Shown one piece after another: positions 1 through 5,996 of a stretch of DNA of 48,173 bases; within the stretch, counting starts at the first letter, position 1, and each line of letters starts with the position of its first letter. Under the pieces are notes generated by a model that had not been told where the DNA came from, made no database searches, and saw nothing but the letters and a program-made list of their open reading frames with translations. Origin of the DNA: Quinella sp. 1Q5. GTDB taxonomy: Bacteria > Bacillota > Negativicutes > Selenomonadales > Selenomonadaceae. The position numbers and the translations under genes are program-made. The stretch covers positions 1 through 48,173 of the forward strand of contig JACXWG010000004.1 in the NCBI GenBank assembly GCA_014764605.1. The letters are read 5' to 3'.

Positions 1-12
1 AGTCAGATACAC
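1..12 (-). CDS. Possible start of a minus-strand gene leaving the window
   Basis: A GTG codon at 12-10 (minus strand) follows a strong ribosome binding site at about 20-31 (complement of cacctcccttcg). A TATAAT-like -10 element lies further upstream at 42-37. I see no convincing -35 element at normal spacing. Only four codons are inside the window, so the product cannot be named. The call rests on the ribosome binding site alone. Confidence 0.3.
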
Positions 13-70
13 AAAATTCACCTCCCTTCGCGGAGTATTATATCAAGAATTGTAAAGAAAGGAAGTGAAA

Positions 71-115
71 GTGCGGCTTCCTCCCCATAGCTAAAGCAAG
101 GGGTATCCGCCGCAC
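71..115 (-). repeat. Fold-back element resembling an IS200/IS605-type end
   Basis: A two-step hairpin is seen: outer 7-bp arms GTGCGGC (71-77) and GCCGCAC (109-115), symmetric 5-nt internal loops, and inner arms CCCC (83-86) and GGGG (100-103). On the minus strand the loop contains GCTTTAGC. Such CTTTAG-loop hairpins with a GGGGAGG tail are common at the right ends of IS200/IS605 elements, where TnpB guide RNA scaffolds also end. No transposase gene is visible, so it is at most a remnant. The 3' end of the HNH pseudogene runs into this hairpin, and its stop codon lies in the loop. Confidence 0.35.
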
Positions 116-694
116 CCGCTTTGATGAATAATGCCGCCCGCGTCCGGATAAATCTTGCCAAGTTGAATATCGCTAATGCTTGCTTGAGAAACACCGAACG
201 AATCAGCCAGCTGAGTTTGTGTTAAGCCGAGGGGATTAGCTTGTATCGGACTTGTTCGTTGGTAAACTTTGCAAGAGAGGAATTTTCGCCTGAAGGTCTT
301 AAACCTGTAATGACGGCGTGTCGCTGATTATCTGAAGGCGTGCACCATTCGAGATTCGAGACGTGATTGTTAAACTTGTTGCCGTCAATGTGATTGACTT
401 GTGCTTTTTCTTCAGGGTTAGGGATAAAACATTGAGCTGCGAGCCGATGAATACGAAACGGCTTTATTTTCTTCTCTGTGCGAAGTTGAACGTACAAATA
501 GCCATGTTGATTGAGCTGTGGTTTAAGAATCTTCACCTTGCCTTTATGAAAAGATTTAACTCGCCCAAAGTTGGAGACTTGATAGCCGCTGAAGTCCTTC
601 CAAAGTTCGCCGACGAGGTCGTCGAGCTTCATCAAGGCATCGTAGGCGGGTTTGGCTTGTTCGTAACGGCGGGTTCACATTCTTTTTTATTCAT
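91..694 (-). pseudogene. HNH homing endonuclease with NUMOD4 and C-terminal HTH, frameshifted
   Basis: The central frame (635-222) encodes a NUMOD4 motif (LWKDFSGYQVSNFGRVKS) followed by an HNH core (VNHIDGNKFNNHVSNLEW), typical of phage-borne free-standing homing endonucleases. The frame closes early at 222. The expected C-terminal helix-turn-helix (LTQTQLADSFGVSQASIS, then YPDAGG) continues in the next frame to a TAG at 91-93, so a small indel near 235-245 has broken the gene. Upstream, a good ribosome binding site and ATG at 694 open in another frame (MNKKECEP), suggesting a second indel. The gene points against the phage genes, as expected for an intruding selfish element. HNH identity is secure. 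Calling it dead assumes that no recoding occurs. Confidence 0.8.
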
Positions 695-732
695 AAAAAT
701 CACCTCTTAGAGTATCACGAAAGGAGCTAACG

Positions 733-1043
733 ATGACGATAGAAATAGGCATGAATCAGACGCCGTGGAAATTGATTCCGACGACGCCAGCCGAAGAGAT
801 AGCTCAGTGTATTAAATGCCTGCTTACGACCGCCAAAGGGACGGTTTTTTTTTTCGCGATTTCGGCGTAGATATGGAGCTAATCGACAAACCACTGAACG
901 TGGCTCAACAGAAATTTTTATCGGAAGTGGTTCGGCAAGTGGCGAAATATGAAAGTCGCGCCCGCGTAAAAAGCATACGTTGGCAAGGCGACGGAGCCGA
1001 CGGAATCTTAAAACCAGTAATAATTTTGGAGGTGCGAACATGA
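733..1043 (+). CDS. Phage baseplate wedge protein, gp25/gpW family, with poly-T frameshift
   Basis: The N-terminal frame starts at ATG 733 after AAGGAG and reads MTIEIGMNQTPWKLIPTTP, then AAKGTV-like family sequence, ending at TAG 868-870. The rest of the family (RDFGVDMELIDKP, and a C-terminal YESRARVKSIRW) continues in the -1 frame to TGA at 1041-1043. The switch falls in ten T residues (845-854). A -1 slip at T_TTT_TTC (849-855) joins the halves into a 103-residue protein of normal length. It could be recoding, transcript slippage, an inactivating indel or a homopolymer sequencing error. In P2-like phages this gene sits beside baseplate J. Here it lies upstream of the head protease and overlaps its start by ATGA. 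Confidence 0.75.
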
Positions 1044-1744
1044 TTTTGGACATATTCGAGACTATAAGTCGAGAGACGGAGGCGCGGGTAACATACCTGC
1101 TGGCAAACGCTCGTGACGACGTGACAGTTAGGATAAACAGCGGCGGCGGGGAAATCGTGCCGGCATTGAGCATTTACAACCAAATCAAAGAGAAGAAATG
1201 CAACGTAGAGATATTGGGCTTAGCGGCGTCAGCGGCGTCAATGATTGCCTGCGCGGGCGTGAAAGTCTCAGCGGCGGCGAATTCGCTATTCATGATTCAC
1301 GCCCTGAAAACCATGCTGATTGACCACTACAGCAAGCAAGATTTGGACAAGCTCTCGAACACGCTTAGCAAATACGAGGAAAGTGTCTTGATGGCGTATC
1401 GGACGAAGGTCGCGAATTTCCAAATGCCGAATGAGGAAATCTGGTTAAGTGCCGCCGAGGCGAAGTCGATTGGGTTCGTCGACACAATTATTGACGAAGT
1501 GCCAATTACAATGAACGCGGGCATGACGTTCATAAATTCGATAGCGTATGACGTGGGCAAGGTAAAGGGCTTAGCGGAGCGACTGCACCCGACGCCCAAA
1601 ACGGACGCGGCACTAGAGCAGGTTTTAAACCTAATCAAGGACCAGATGCAATCGGGCGCGCAGTGGGTCGGCAGTCAAACGCCGCCCACGCCGGAGGAAA
1701 TGAGGATTAAAAAATTGGTAGCATATGCAAACGGGGTGATTTAA
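1040..1744 (+). CDS. Phage head maturation protease, ClpP-like (S14)
   Basis: Predicted 234-residue serine protease that would process the scaffold or capsid proteins during prohead assembly. The ClpP-type core is visible: INSGGGEI near residues 32-39, the nucleophile motif GLAASAASMIACAG with Ser64 aligning to ClpP Ser97, and the catalytic His87 in SLFMIHA. A C-terminal tail beyond about 180 lacks recognisable motifs. The start at 1040 is chosen because GGAGGTG lies just upstream and the ATG overlaps the previous stop as ATGA. The decoration and capsid genes follow immediately, the usual head-module order. The portal and terminase would be expected further upstream and are not in the window. 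Confidence 0.88.
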   Translation: MILDIFETISRETEARVTYLLANARDDVTVRINSGGGEIVPALSIYNQIKEKKCNVEILGLAASAASMIACAGVKVSAAANSLFMIHALKTMLIDHYSKQDLDKLSNTLSKYEESVLMAYRTKVANFQMPNEEIWLSAAEAKSIGFVDTIIDEVPITMNAGMTFINSIAYDVGKVKGLAERLHPTPKTDAALEQVLNLIKDQMQSGAQWVGSQTPPTPEEMRIKKLVAYANGVI

Positions 1745-2146
1745 GTGAAGTACTATGAAGAAGTAGCCGGTTATGAGGAAGACGGCTTGCTAGCCGGAGT
1801 AAACATAGCGGCGATAATTCACAACGTGAAAGTGACGACGCCGGTGATTCGTGGACACCTTCTCTGCAAAGGGGAAAACGGTTGGTCGCCGGTGGAGGCG
1901 AACGCGGACGCACAAAAGCCGTTGGCAATCGCGGCGACGTTCTTTAATCCGGTCGGGGACAACAATATCACGCAAGCTTACGTGTCTGGCGTCTTCAATT
2001 TGGAAAAGGTGTATATCGGAGCCGACCCGCCCTATTCCTTGGGCGAGGTAGACAAAGTGACGGTGTTAATCGGCGAGGAACTCGACTTTGAGGCGTTCGC
2101 GGAGGCATTGCGCAAAGAAGGCATATATTTACAGGGGGTGAAGTGA
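1745..2146 (+). CDS. Phage head decoration protein
   Basis: 133 residues, starting at a GTG directly after the protease stop, with GGGGTGA upstream. Position between a ClpP-like protease and a gpE-family capsid gene, plus size and sequence style (HNVKVTTPVIRGHLLCKGEN, then a run ending in a C-terminal VTVLIGEELDFEAF), fit the lambda gpD-like head decoration proteins that stabilise the expanded capsid. No catalytic motif is present or expected. Assignment rests mainly on context and overall resemblance. Confidence 0.7.
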   Translation: MKYYEEVAGYEEDGLLAGVNIAAIIHNVKVTTPVIRGHLLCKGENGWSPVEANADAQKPLAIAATFFNPVGDNNITQAYVSGVFNLEKVYIGADPPYSLGEVDKVTVLIGEELDFEAFAEALRKEGIYLQGVK

Positions 2147-3199
2147 ATGCAAGCATTTGCGCTAACAGAGACGTACCAACTGCTGCAAGCGATAGAGCAG
2201 ATTGACCAGCCGACGACGTTCCTGCAGAGCGTTTTCTTTTCAGACAAGGAAGTAACGATGCAGGACGTGTTAGCGGTGGAATTTATTAAAAAGCACAGAA
2301 GGCTTGCGCCAATGCTGGTAAAGGGCGCGGGGGCGTTGAACATGAGCCGGGAAAAATCGACGGTGAAGTTGTGGAGACCGCCGCTAATCGGGTCGCGCAG
2401 GACAATCGGTTTGCAGGACATTTCAAAGCGGATAATCGGAGAAATGCCGGTAATATCGACGATGACGCCGGAAGAACGCGCCTTGAAAATGCAGGCCGAC
2501 GACCTTAAAGATTTGCTGAACATGTTAGTGAACAGACGCGAAGCAATGGCGGCAAGTCTCTTAACGACGGGCACGATACCGATTCGGGGCTTTGCGGACG
2601 ACGGGACGCTAGCCGAGGAAGAAACGCTAATCCTAGATGAAGATTGGGTGGTAAGTGTGCAAACGCCTTGGAGCGACGAAGCCGCCACTATCTACGATGA
2701 TTTAAAGGCAGCAGTCGATTACATAGCGGAGGAGACTGGCGTCCTAGCGGACGTAGCGATATGCGGGCGGAATATCGAAGGCTATCTACTAAAGAACCTG
2801 CAATTCAAGGAGTTTGCAAAGTATTTCCGTGAAAGTCTAGCGATGATGAGCTTAGAGCCGAAATTCCAAAGTCCAAACGCCCGCCGCCTCGGCACGATTA
2901 GTTCTTTGGGTTTGGAGGTTTATAGCTATCTGGGTTCCTATGTTGACGACGTGAGCGGCACGACCAAACGCTACATTTCCGACGACATGATAATAATCGG
3001 CAGTAGTAAATCTGGTAAGGGCGTCTTCGGCAGGGTTGATTTAATGAAGGACGGACAGTTTCTTAGCTATAGTTCAGAGGCAGTGCCGCAATACACTTTC
3101 AACAACGATAATCAGACGACGAGCCTTAGCGTTTATAGTCGCTACTTGCCGATTCTCGAAGTGGTGGATAGCGTTCGTTGCTTGAAGGTGGTGGATTAA
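2147..3199 (+). CDS. Phage major capsid protein, gpE family
   Basis: 350 residues, the normal length for lambda gpE-type capsid proteins of the HK97 fold. Recognisable stretches are the N-terminal FLQSVFFSDKEVTMQDVLAVE, the central RREAMAASLLTTG and the C-terminal SLSVYSRYLPILEV region. It forms the icosahedral shell. The ATG at 2147 directly follows the decoration gene stop and has AGGGGGTGAAG upstream. It lies in a tightly packed head operon. Confidence 0.88.
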   Translation: MQAFALTETYQLLQAIEQIDQPTTFLQSVFFSDKEVTMQDVLAVEFIKKHRRLAPMLVKGAGALNMSREKSTVKLWRPPLIGSRRTIGLQDISKRIIGEMPVISTMTPEERALKMQADDLKDLLNMLVNRREAMAASLLTTGTIPIRGFADDGTLAEEETLILDEDWVVSVQTPWSDEAATIYDDLKAAVDYIAEETGVLADVAICGRNIEGYLLKNLQFKEFAKYFRESLAMMSLEPKFQSPNARRLGTISSLGLEVYSYLGSYVDDVSGTTKRYISDDMIIIGSSKSGKGVFGRVDLMKDGQFLSYSSEAVPQYTFNNDNQTTSLSVYSRYLPILEVVDSVRCLKVVD

Positions 3200-3406
3200 A
3201 TGATAGCCAAAAAGAGCATCATTATAAATGGCGTGCTTTATCGGCGCGGGCAAGAGATACCGATTGACGAACCGACGCCCATCACGCCGCCTGAACCCGA
3301 ACCGCAACCGCAACCTGAACCGCAACCTGAACCGCAACCTGAACCGCAACCTGAACCGGAAGTCGAAGAGGAAATCGAGCCTGTGGAGTTGCCGAAACTG
3401 AAATGA
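3200..3406 (+). CDS. Small phage protein with Pro-Glu-Pro-Gln repeats
   Basis: 68 residues. The first 25 (MIAKKSIIINGVLYRRGQEI) resemble the short head-associated proteins that often follow capsid genes. The second half is a low-complexity acidic and proline-rich tail of PEPQ repeats encoded by a 12-bp tandem array. It starts at the ATG overlapping the capsid stop and ends in an ATGA overlap with the next gene, so it is translated in the head operon. Function unknown. A flexible linker on the head or neck is plausible. Confidence 0.65.
   Translation: MIAKKSIIINGVLYRRGQEIPIDEPTPITPPEPEPQPQPEPQPEPQPEPQPEPEVEEEIEPVELPKLK
3311..3358 (+). repeat. 12-bp coding tandem repeat, four perfect copies
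   Basis: Four perfect units of caacctgaaccg, with degenerate half units on both sides, encode the QPEP repeats of the small protein at 3200-3406. The array length is a multiple of three, so unit gain or loss keeps the frame and only changes linker length. Confidence 0.9.
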
Positions 3407-3765
3407 ACTTCAAAGAGGCAATTAAAGCAGACCTAGATATTTTCGTCGAGACTGAAGAATTCGCCGAGGAAGTTTTAATCGACGGGATAAAATGCAAGGC
3501 GCAGCTCATGGTTCATACGGCCGATAAAAGCAATCGGCAGAATGAGACGTTTCCTGGGCTACACGGCGAGTTCACGGAAATATTTTTCAAGACTGAACCT
3601 TACCTAGCCGAGCATAAGAAATTGCCGCACAGAGGCGACATTACGCTAATAAATGGTAAGCGTTATGAAGTCGTCAAAGCGGAAGATGAGTTGGGGCTAA
3701 TGCATTTAATTCTTAGTTCATACAGGGCAAATAAGCCGAGGGTCGGTGATAGACGTGTTGATTAG
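3403..3765 (+). CDS. Phage head-tail connector or neck protein, putative
   Basis: 120 residues, overlapping the previous gene by ATGA. No strong motif. The layout (N-terminal MNFKEAIKADLDIFVETEEF, a strand-rich centre and the C-terminal RGDITLINGKRYEVVKAED) looks like small head-closure proteins in which a loop-strand segment reads GD.I.I.GK.Y.V. Its place between the capsid and a gpZ-like gene supports a head-closure or stopper role. Moderate to low certainty of the exact role. Confidence 0.55.
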   Translation: MNFKEAIKADLDIFVETEEFAEEVLIDGIKCKAQLMVHTADKSNRQNETFPGLHGEFTEIFFKTEPYLAEHKKLPHRGDITLINGKRYEVVKAEDELGLMHLILSSYRANKPRVGDRRVD

Positions 3766-4255
3766 AATCCTGCCTTCAGGGCACAAGGAAGTTGTGCAGA
3801 CGCTAGACCCTTCGCGGATAAAGCCGCGGCTGACGGCGGCAATCCGAAAAGCCCTAAAGGAAGGCAAGAGCCTAGGCGATAAAGAAGTCAAGGCGCGTTA
3901 CATACGAGATTTAAAACCGATGGGCAAGATAAGGAGTCGGGCGGCGGGCTTGATGGGCTACTTAAAAATCAGCGGCAGTAGGAACCTTATCAAGCGGTTC
4001 AGAGTGACGCCGTCGACCAGACCTCCCCATCGTCCGCTAGGCGGGTTGTTCGTGCAAATCGTTCGCGGGCAGGGCGGGATGTTGCCGCATGCCTTCATAG
4101 GAAAAGGAGACGTCTGGGAGCGGACGGGTCGCGAACGTCATAAGATTCACCGATTGACGACAGTGAGTTTGCCTGGCGGTTGGGGTCGCGTATCAGCGAA
4201 GGTTGAAGAGGCAATCGCCCGCCACTTAGAAAAGAATTTATCAACAATAATGTAA
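3746..4255 (+). CDS. Phage minor tail protein, gpZ-like
   Basis: 169 residues when started at GTG 3746. A second GTG at 3755 is possible. Basic protein with a C-terminal LPHAFIGKGDVWERTGRERH segment followed by a short hydrophobic-Pro run. This pattern (AF, a gap, V.R.GK.R..I) is characteristic of the lambda gpZ / minor tail protein Z family, which helps complete the tail-to-head joint. It overlaps the previous gene by 20 nt, indicating coupled translation. Confidence 0.6.
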   Translation: MIDVLIRILPSGHKEVVQTLDPSRIKPRLTAAIRKALKEGKSLGDKEVKARYIRDLKPMGKIRSRAAGLMGYLKISGSRNLIKRFRVTPSTRPPHRPLGGLFVQIVRGQGGMLPHAFIGKGDVWERTGRERHKIHRLTTVSLPGGWGRVSAKVEEAIARHLEKNLSTIM

Positions 4256-4268
4256 GGAGAGATTAAAA

Positions 4269-4550
4269 ATGGTAGGACAGATTAAGCTTGAGCAATTCAA
4301 AAGGTTAGAGGCAATGCCGCAGGATTATCAAAGTGCGTGGGACAGCGTTGAGTGGGACAAGCTCACGGGCGCGAAGTACAAAGCGGTCTTGTGCGCAGGC
4401 GAACAGCTCGTTCACGGCATGAAGCGGTTCTATATCGCTGAACAGACCCTTTCCGATGCGAACGCCACGCGGCATTTAGTGCGGATTGCAATCTTGGAAG
4501 TTGACGGGGAATATCTCCTCAGCACCAAAGACTTCATGGTCATCTTATGA
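4269..4550 (+). CDS. Phage protein of unknown function
   Basis: 93 residues beginning MVGQIKLEQFKRLEAMPQDY, with TAAGGAGAG upstream and an ATGA overlap with the next gene. No recognisable domain, signal peptide or membrane segment. Its position between a gpZ-like and a tail-terminator-like gene suggests a neck or tail-completion role. I do not recognise the family. Confidence 0.5.
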   Translation: MVGQIKLEQFKRLEAMPQDYQSAWDSVEWDKLTGAKYKAVLCAGEQLVHGMKRFYIAEQTLSDANATRHLVRIAILEVDGEYLLSTKDFMVIL

Positions 4551-5002
4551 CGCCGGCACGATTGGTAAGCGAACTTGCGAGGCGGATAAAGGAGGTCGCC
4601 GCGCAGGTTCGCCTGCCTTTGGAAGACGACGAGCACTTAGTCGAAGTGGAAGTCTTGGAGAATTACCTGCCGGAAGATTTATTCGAGAATACAAGTTACG
4701 TGCCGTTCGTGTTGGTTGAATTCTTGGAGGTATCGGACGATTTAAAGGAAGGTTCGACGGCGCACATCGGGCTGACAATCGGCACCTATTCAGAAGAGGA
4801 GGACGGTTGGCTAAGAGCGTTTCATTTAATGCAGGTGATTCGGCAAGACTTACTTGAGAGGCGGGTCATAGCGAAGAGGTTCAGATTGGAAAGTGCCCGT
4901 TGGCAAGCCCCCGATACTCAGCCCGCGCCTTTTTATTATCTGGTCGCGGAATTGACCTTTAATATCTTTCAACCCCTTGAACAAATCGGGCAGGTCTGCT
5001 AA
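4547..5002 (+). CDS. Phage tail terminator / completion protein, putative
   Basis: 151 residues. N-terminal amphipathic helix (ARLVSELARRIKEVAAQVRL), a central strand pair with FVLVEFLEVSDD and HIGLTIGTYSEEEDGW, then FHLMQVIRQDLLERR and a final APFYYLVAELTFNIFQP strand. This helix-strand plan and the P-YY-AELTF ending match tail-terminator/gp37-like proteins. In P2- and Mu-like phages such a gene is followed by the tail sheath and tube genes. Here it is followed by a terminator and a damaged region. Confidence 0.6.
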   Translation: MTPARLVSELARRIKEVAAQVRLPLEDDEHLVEVEVLENYLPEDLFENTSYVPFVLVEFLEVSDDLKEGSTAHIGLTIGTYSEEEDGWLRAFHLMQVIRQDLLERRVIAKRFRLESARWQAPDTQPAPFYYLVAELTFNIFQPLEQIGQVC

Positions 5003-5013
5003 AATCGCAAGCG

Positions 5014-5082
5014 AAAAGCCGCCCCGCGGACAAAGGCAGAGGCGACTTTTCAGGAGAACGCCGCAAGGCGTTTTTTCTTTTT
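5014..5082 (+). terminator. Two consecutive intrinsic terminator hairpins
   Basis: First hairpin: arms AAAAGCCGCC (5014-5023) and GGCGACTTTT (5041-5050). Second: AACGCC-GCAA-GGCGTT (5057-5072) followed by a T-rich run to 5082. The second is a typical Rho-independent terminator. It would end head-operon transcription here and, with the opposite A-rich side, could also act for the minus-strand remnant that ends at 5081. Confidence 0.75.
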
Positions 5083-5470
5083 AGAAATGGGCGTCGAGGA
5101 GATTAGCGGCGCGAATTAAGATTTGTTGACGTTCGGGGCAAGGCTCCATTTTGTCAGCGATAGTAATGAGTTTATCGACGAGAGGGAGCGCGGGCAAAGC
5201 GGGCGTGGGCAGTTCGCTTACGGCAAGAACTAAGGCGCGACAAGCCTCCTCAAAAGACGTATTGAAGAATTCGCCTTCGAGCCGCTGATTATCGAACTTG
5301 TCATGCAATGCCTTTTCAAGCGTGGCGGCAGTCTCTTTGCTCATAAGGACGCTGTTATAAATGCGTTCGACTTGTGCGCCACTTTGACGTTCGACCATTC
5401 ACGCCCGCTCCAAGATGTCGCTGGTCATGCCGATTTTGGTCGTGGCGTTGCTCATGCCCAGCACGTAAAC
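5081..5470 (-). pseudogene. T5orf172 (GIY-YIG-like) domain protein, truncated and with a nonsense codon
   Basis: Two in-frame pieces match the start and end of one T5orf172 domain. VYVLGMSNATTKIGMTSDIL (from about 5470) ends ERA at an in-frame TGA (5401-5399). The frame then continues with MVERQSGAQVERIYNS, later EKALHDKFDNQRLEGEFFNT. A CGA-to-TGA change would explain the stop. The reading frame begins abruptly after a TAA at 5473-5471, close to the 58-bp repeat at 5499, so any N-terminal domain is gone. Such domains occur in phage regulatory and Bro-like proteins. It lies antisense, where sheath and tube genes would be expected. Confidence 0.7.
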
Positions 5471-5498
5471 TTACCCAATCGCGGAACTACTCGAAGTG

Positions 5499-5556
5499 CT
5501 TAGGCTAGTCAAAAAGAGCTTTTACAAGCTCCCGCCTTTAGGCGTGGAGTTTTTGA
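5499..5556 (+). repeat. 58-bp direct repeat, copy 1 (double hairpin)
   Basis: Identical over 58 bp to 7291-7348, with unrelated flanks on both sides. It contains GAGCTT-TTAC-AAGCTC and then CTCCCGCC-TTTA-GGCGTGGAG followed by five T residues. The CTTTAG-type loop and G-rich closing arm recall right ends of IS200/IS605 elements. It would also work as a terminator. The right edge abuts the surviving end of a tail tube gene and the left edge lies near the truncated T5orf172 frame, so it marks a rearrangement junction. Confidence 0.85.
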
Positions 5557-5614
5557 ATACTCGGTGAACGGCGAAGATATTTTCGATGACGTGAAAGGAG
5601 CCTTAGGATTATGA
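5557..5614 (+). pseudogene. C-terminal remnant of a phage tail tube gene
   Basis: The open frame entering from the repeat reads EYSVNGEDIFDDVKGALGL and stops at TGA 5612-5614, overlapping the next ATG as ATGA. The NGxD...LGL ending resembles the C-terminus of P2 FII-type tail tube proteins, and the place directly before the tail assembly chaperone is where a tube gene belongs. All codons upstream of the 58-bp repeat are missing. The resemblance is short, so identity is inferred from ending plus position. Confidence 0.6.
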
Positions 5615-5868
5615 TTGACTTTAAGAAATTGGAAGAGGGTTTAAATAAACTTAGCGGCTACGATTTACTTTCGCTTGAGCAGGAGGAGCGCATTGCTGGC
5701 AATACCACTTTGGAGCTATCAACGTCGAAGAGTTTCCAAGCGCGACTTGCGGCGAAGGCTTTGAATATGAACGTTCACGACCTTAAAGCCCTGCCGCTTC
5801 GCGAATTCAACGCCGTTTGCCTGCAGGTTTTCTCTTTTTTAAACGAACCGGTACCGCCGACGACATAA
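5611..5868 (+). CDS. Phage tail assembly chaperone, short form (gpE-like)
   Basis: 85 residues (MIDFKKLEEGLNKLSGYDLL to NEPVPPTT). The core SFQARLAAKALNMNVHDLKA followed by LREFNAVCLQVFSFL matches small myophage tail assembly chaperones that coat the tape measure protein during tail assembly. The ATG overlaps the tube remnant stop, with AAAGGAG upstream. Near its end lies a -1 slippery site that yields a longer form. The tape measure gene, normally next, is displaced by 1.5 kb of antisense genes. Confidence 0.8.
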   Translation: MIDFKKLEEGLNKLSGYDLLSLEQEERIAGNTTLELSTSKSFQARLAAKALNMNVHDLKALPLREFNAVCLQVFSFLNEPVPPTT

Positions 5869-5996
5869 AAAAAATCGCTCTCCAGCTGAATCATGCGGGC
5901 TGGAGCGATACTGATTTTTGGATGAAGCAGCCTCTTTATTCCTTAGGCGGCTGGTTGAAATGTATAAAGCAGATAATTAAAGCTCGCCGTCGATGA
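5611..5996 (+). CDS. Tail assembly chaperone, frameshifted long form (gpE-E'-like)
   Basis: A -1 shift at T_TTA_AAC (5838-5844) moves translation from the 85-residue frame into a second frame that runs 51 more codons to TGA 5994-5996, giving about 128 residues. The extension (KRTGTADDIKKIALQLNHAG, then W..KQPLYSLGGWLKCIKQI) has the 'plxxLxxWl' character of gpE' / gpGT extensions. Programmed -1 frameshifting in this gene is conserved in long-tailed phages. The heptamer is in the correct phase. The extension overlaps the end of the antisense HTH gene by 20 nt. Confidence 0.8.
5838..5844 (+). promoter_or_regulatory. -1 ribosomal frameshift heptamer TTTAAAC
   Basis: The zero-frame codons are TTT TTA AAC, so T_TTA_AAC has the canonical X_XXY_YYZ phasing. 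The downstream sequence includes a GC-rich ACCGGTACCGCC stretch that could pair, and a hairpin-like TCCAGCTGAATCATGCGGGCTGGA (arms TCCAGC / GCTGGA) about 35 nt beyond. Confidence 0.8.

Noticed and set aside
727-1183. Minus-strand frames opposite the gp25 and protease genes
   Set aside because: Basic, composition-driven translations without start signals. The plus strand has clear family matches there.
2032-2688. A 218-codon minus-strand open frame opposite the capsid gene
   Set aside because: Low-complexity Ser-rich translation, no start signals and complete overlap with the secure capsid gene.
3291-3360. Regularly repeated short sequence that might be read as a CRISPR array
   Set aside because: Units are contiguous, 12 bp, without spacers and in frame inside a coding region. 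It is a coding tandem repeat.
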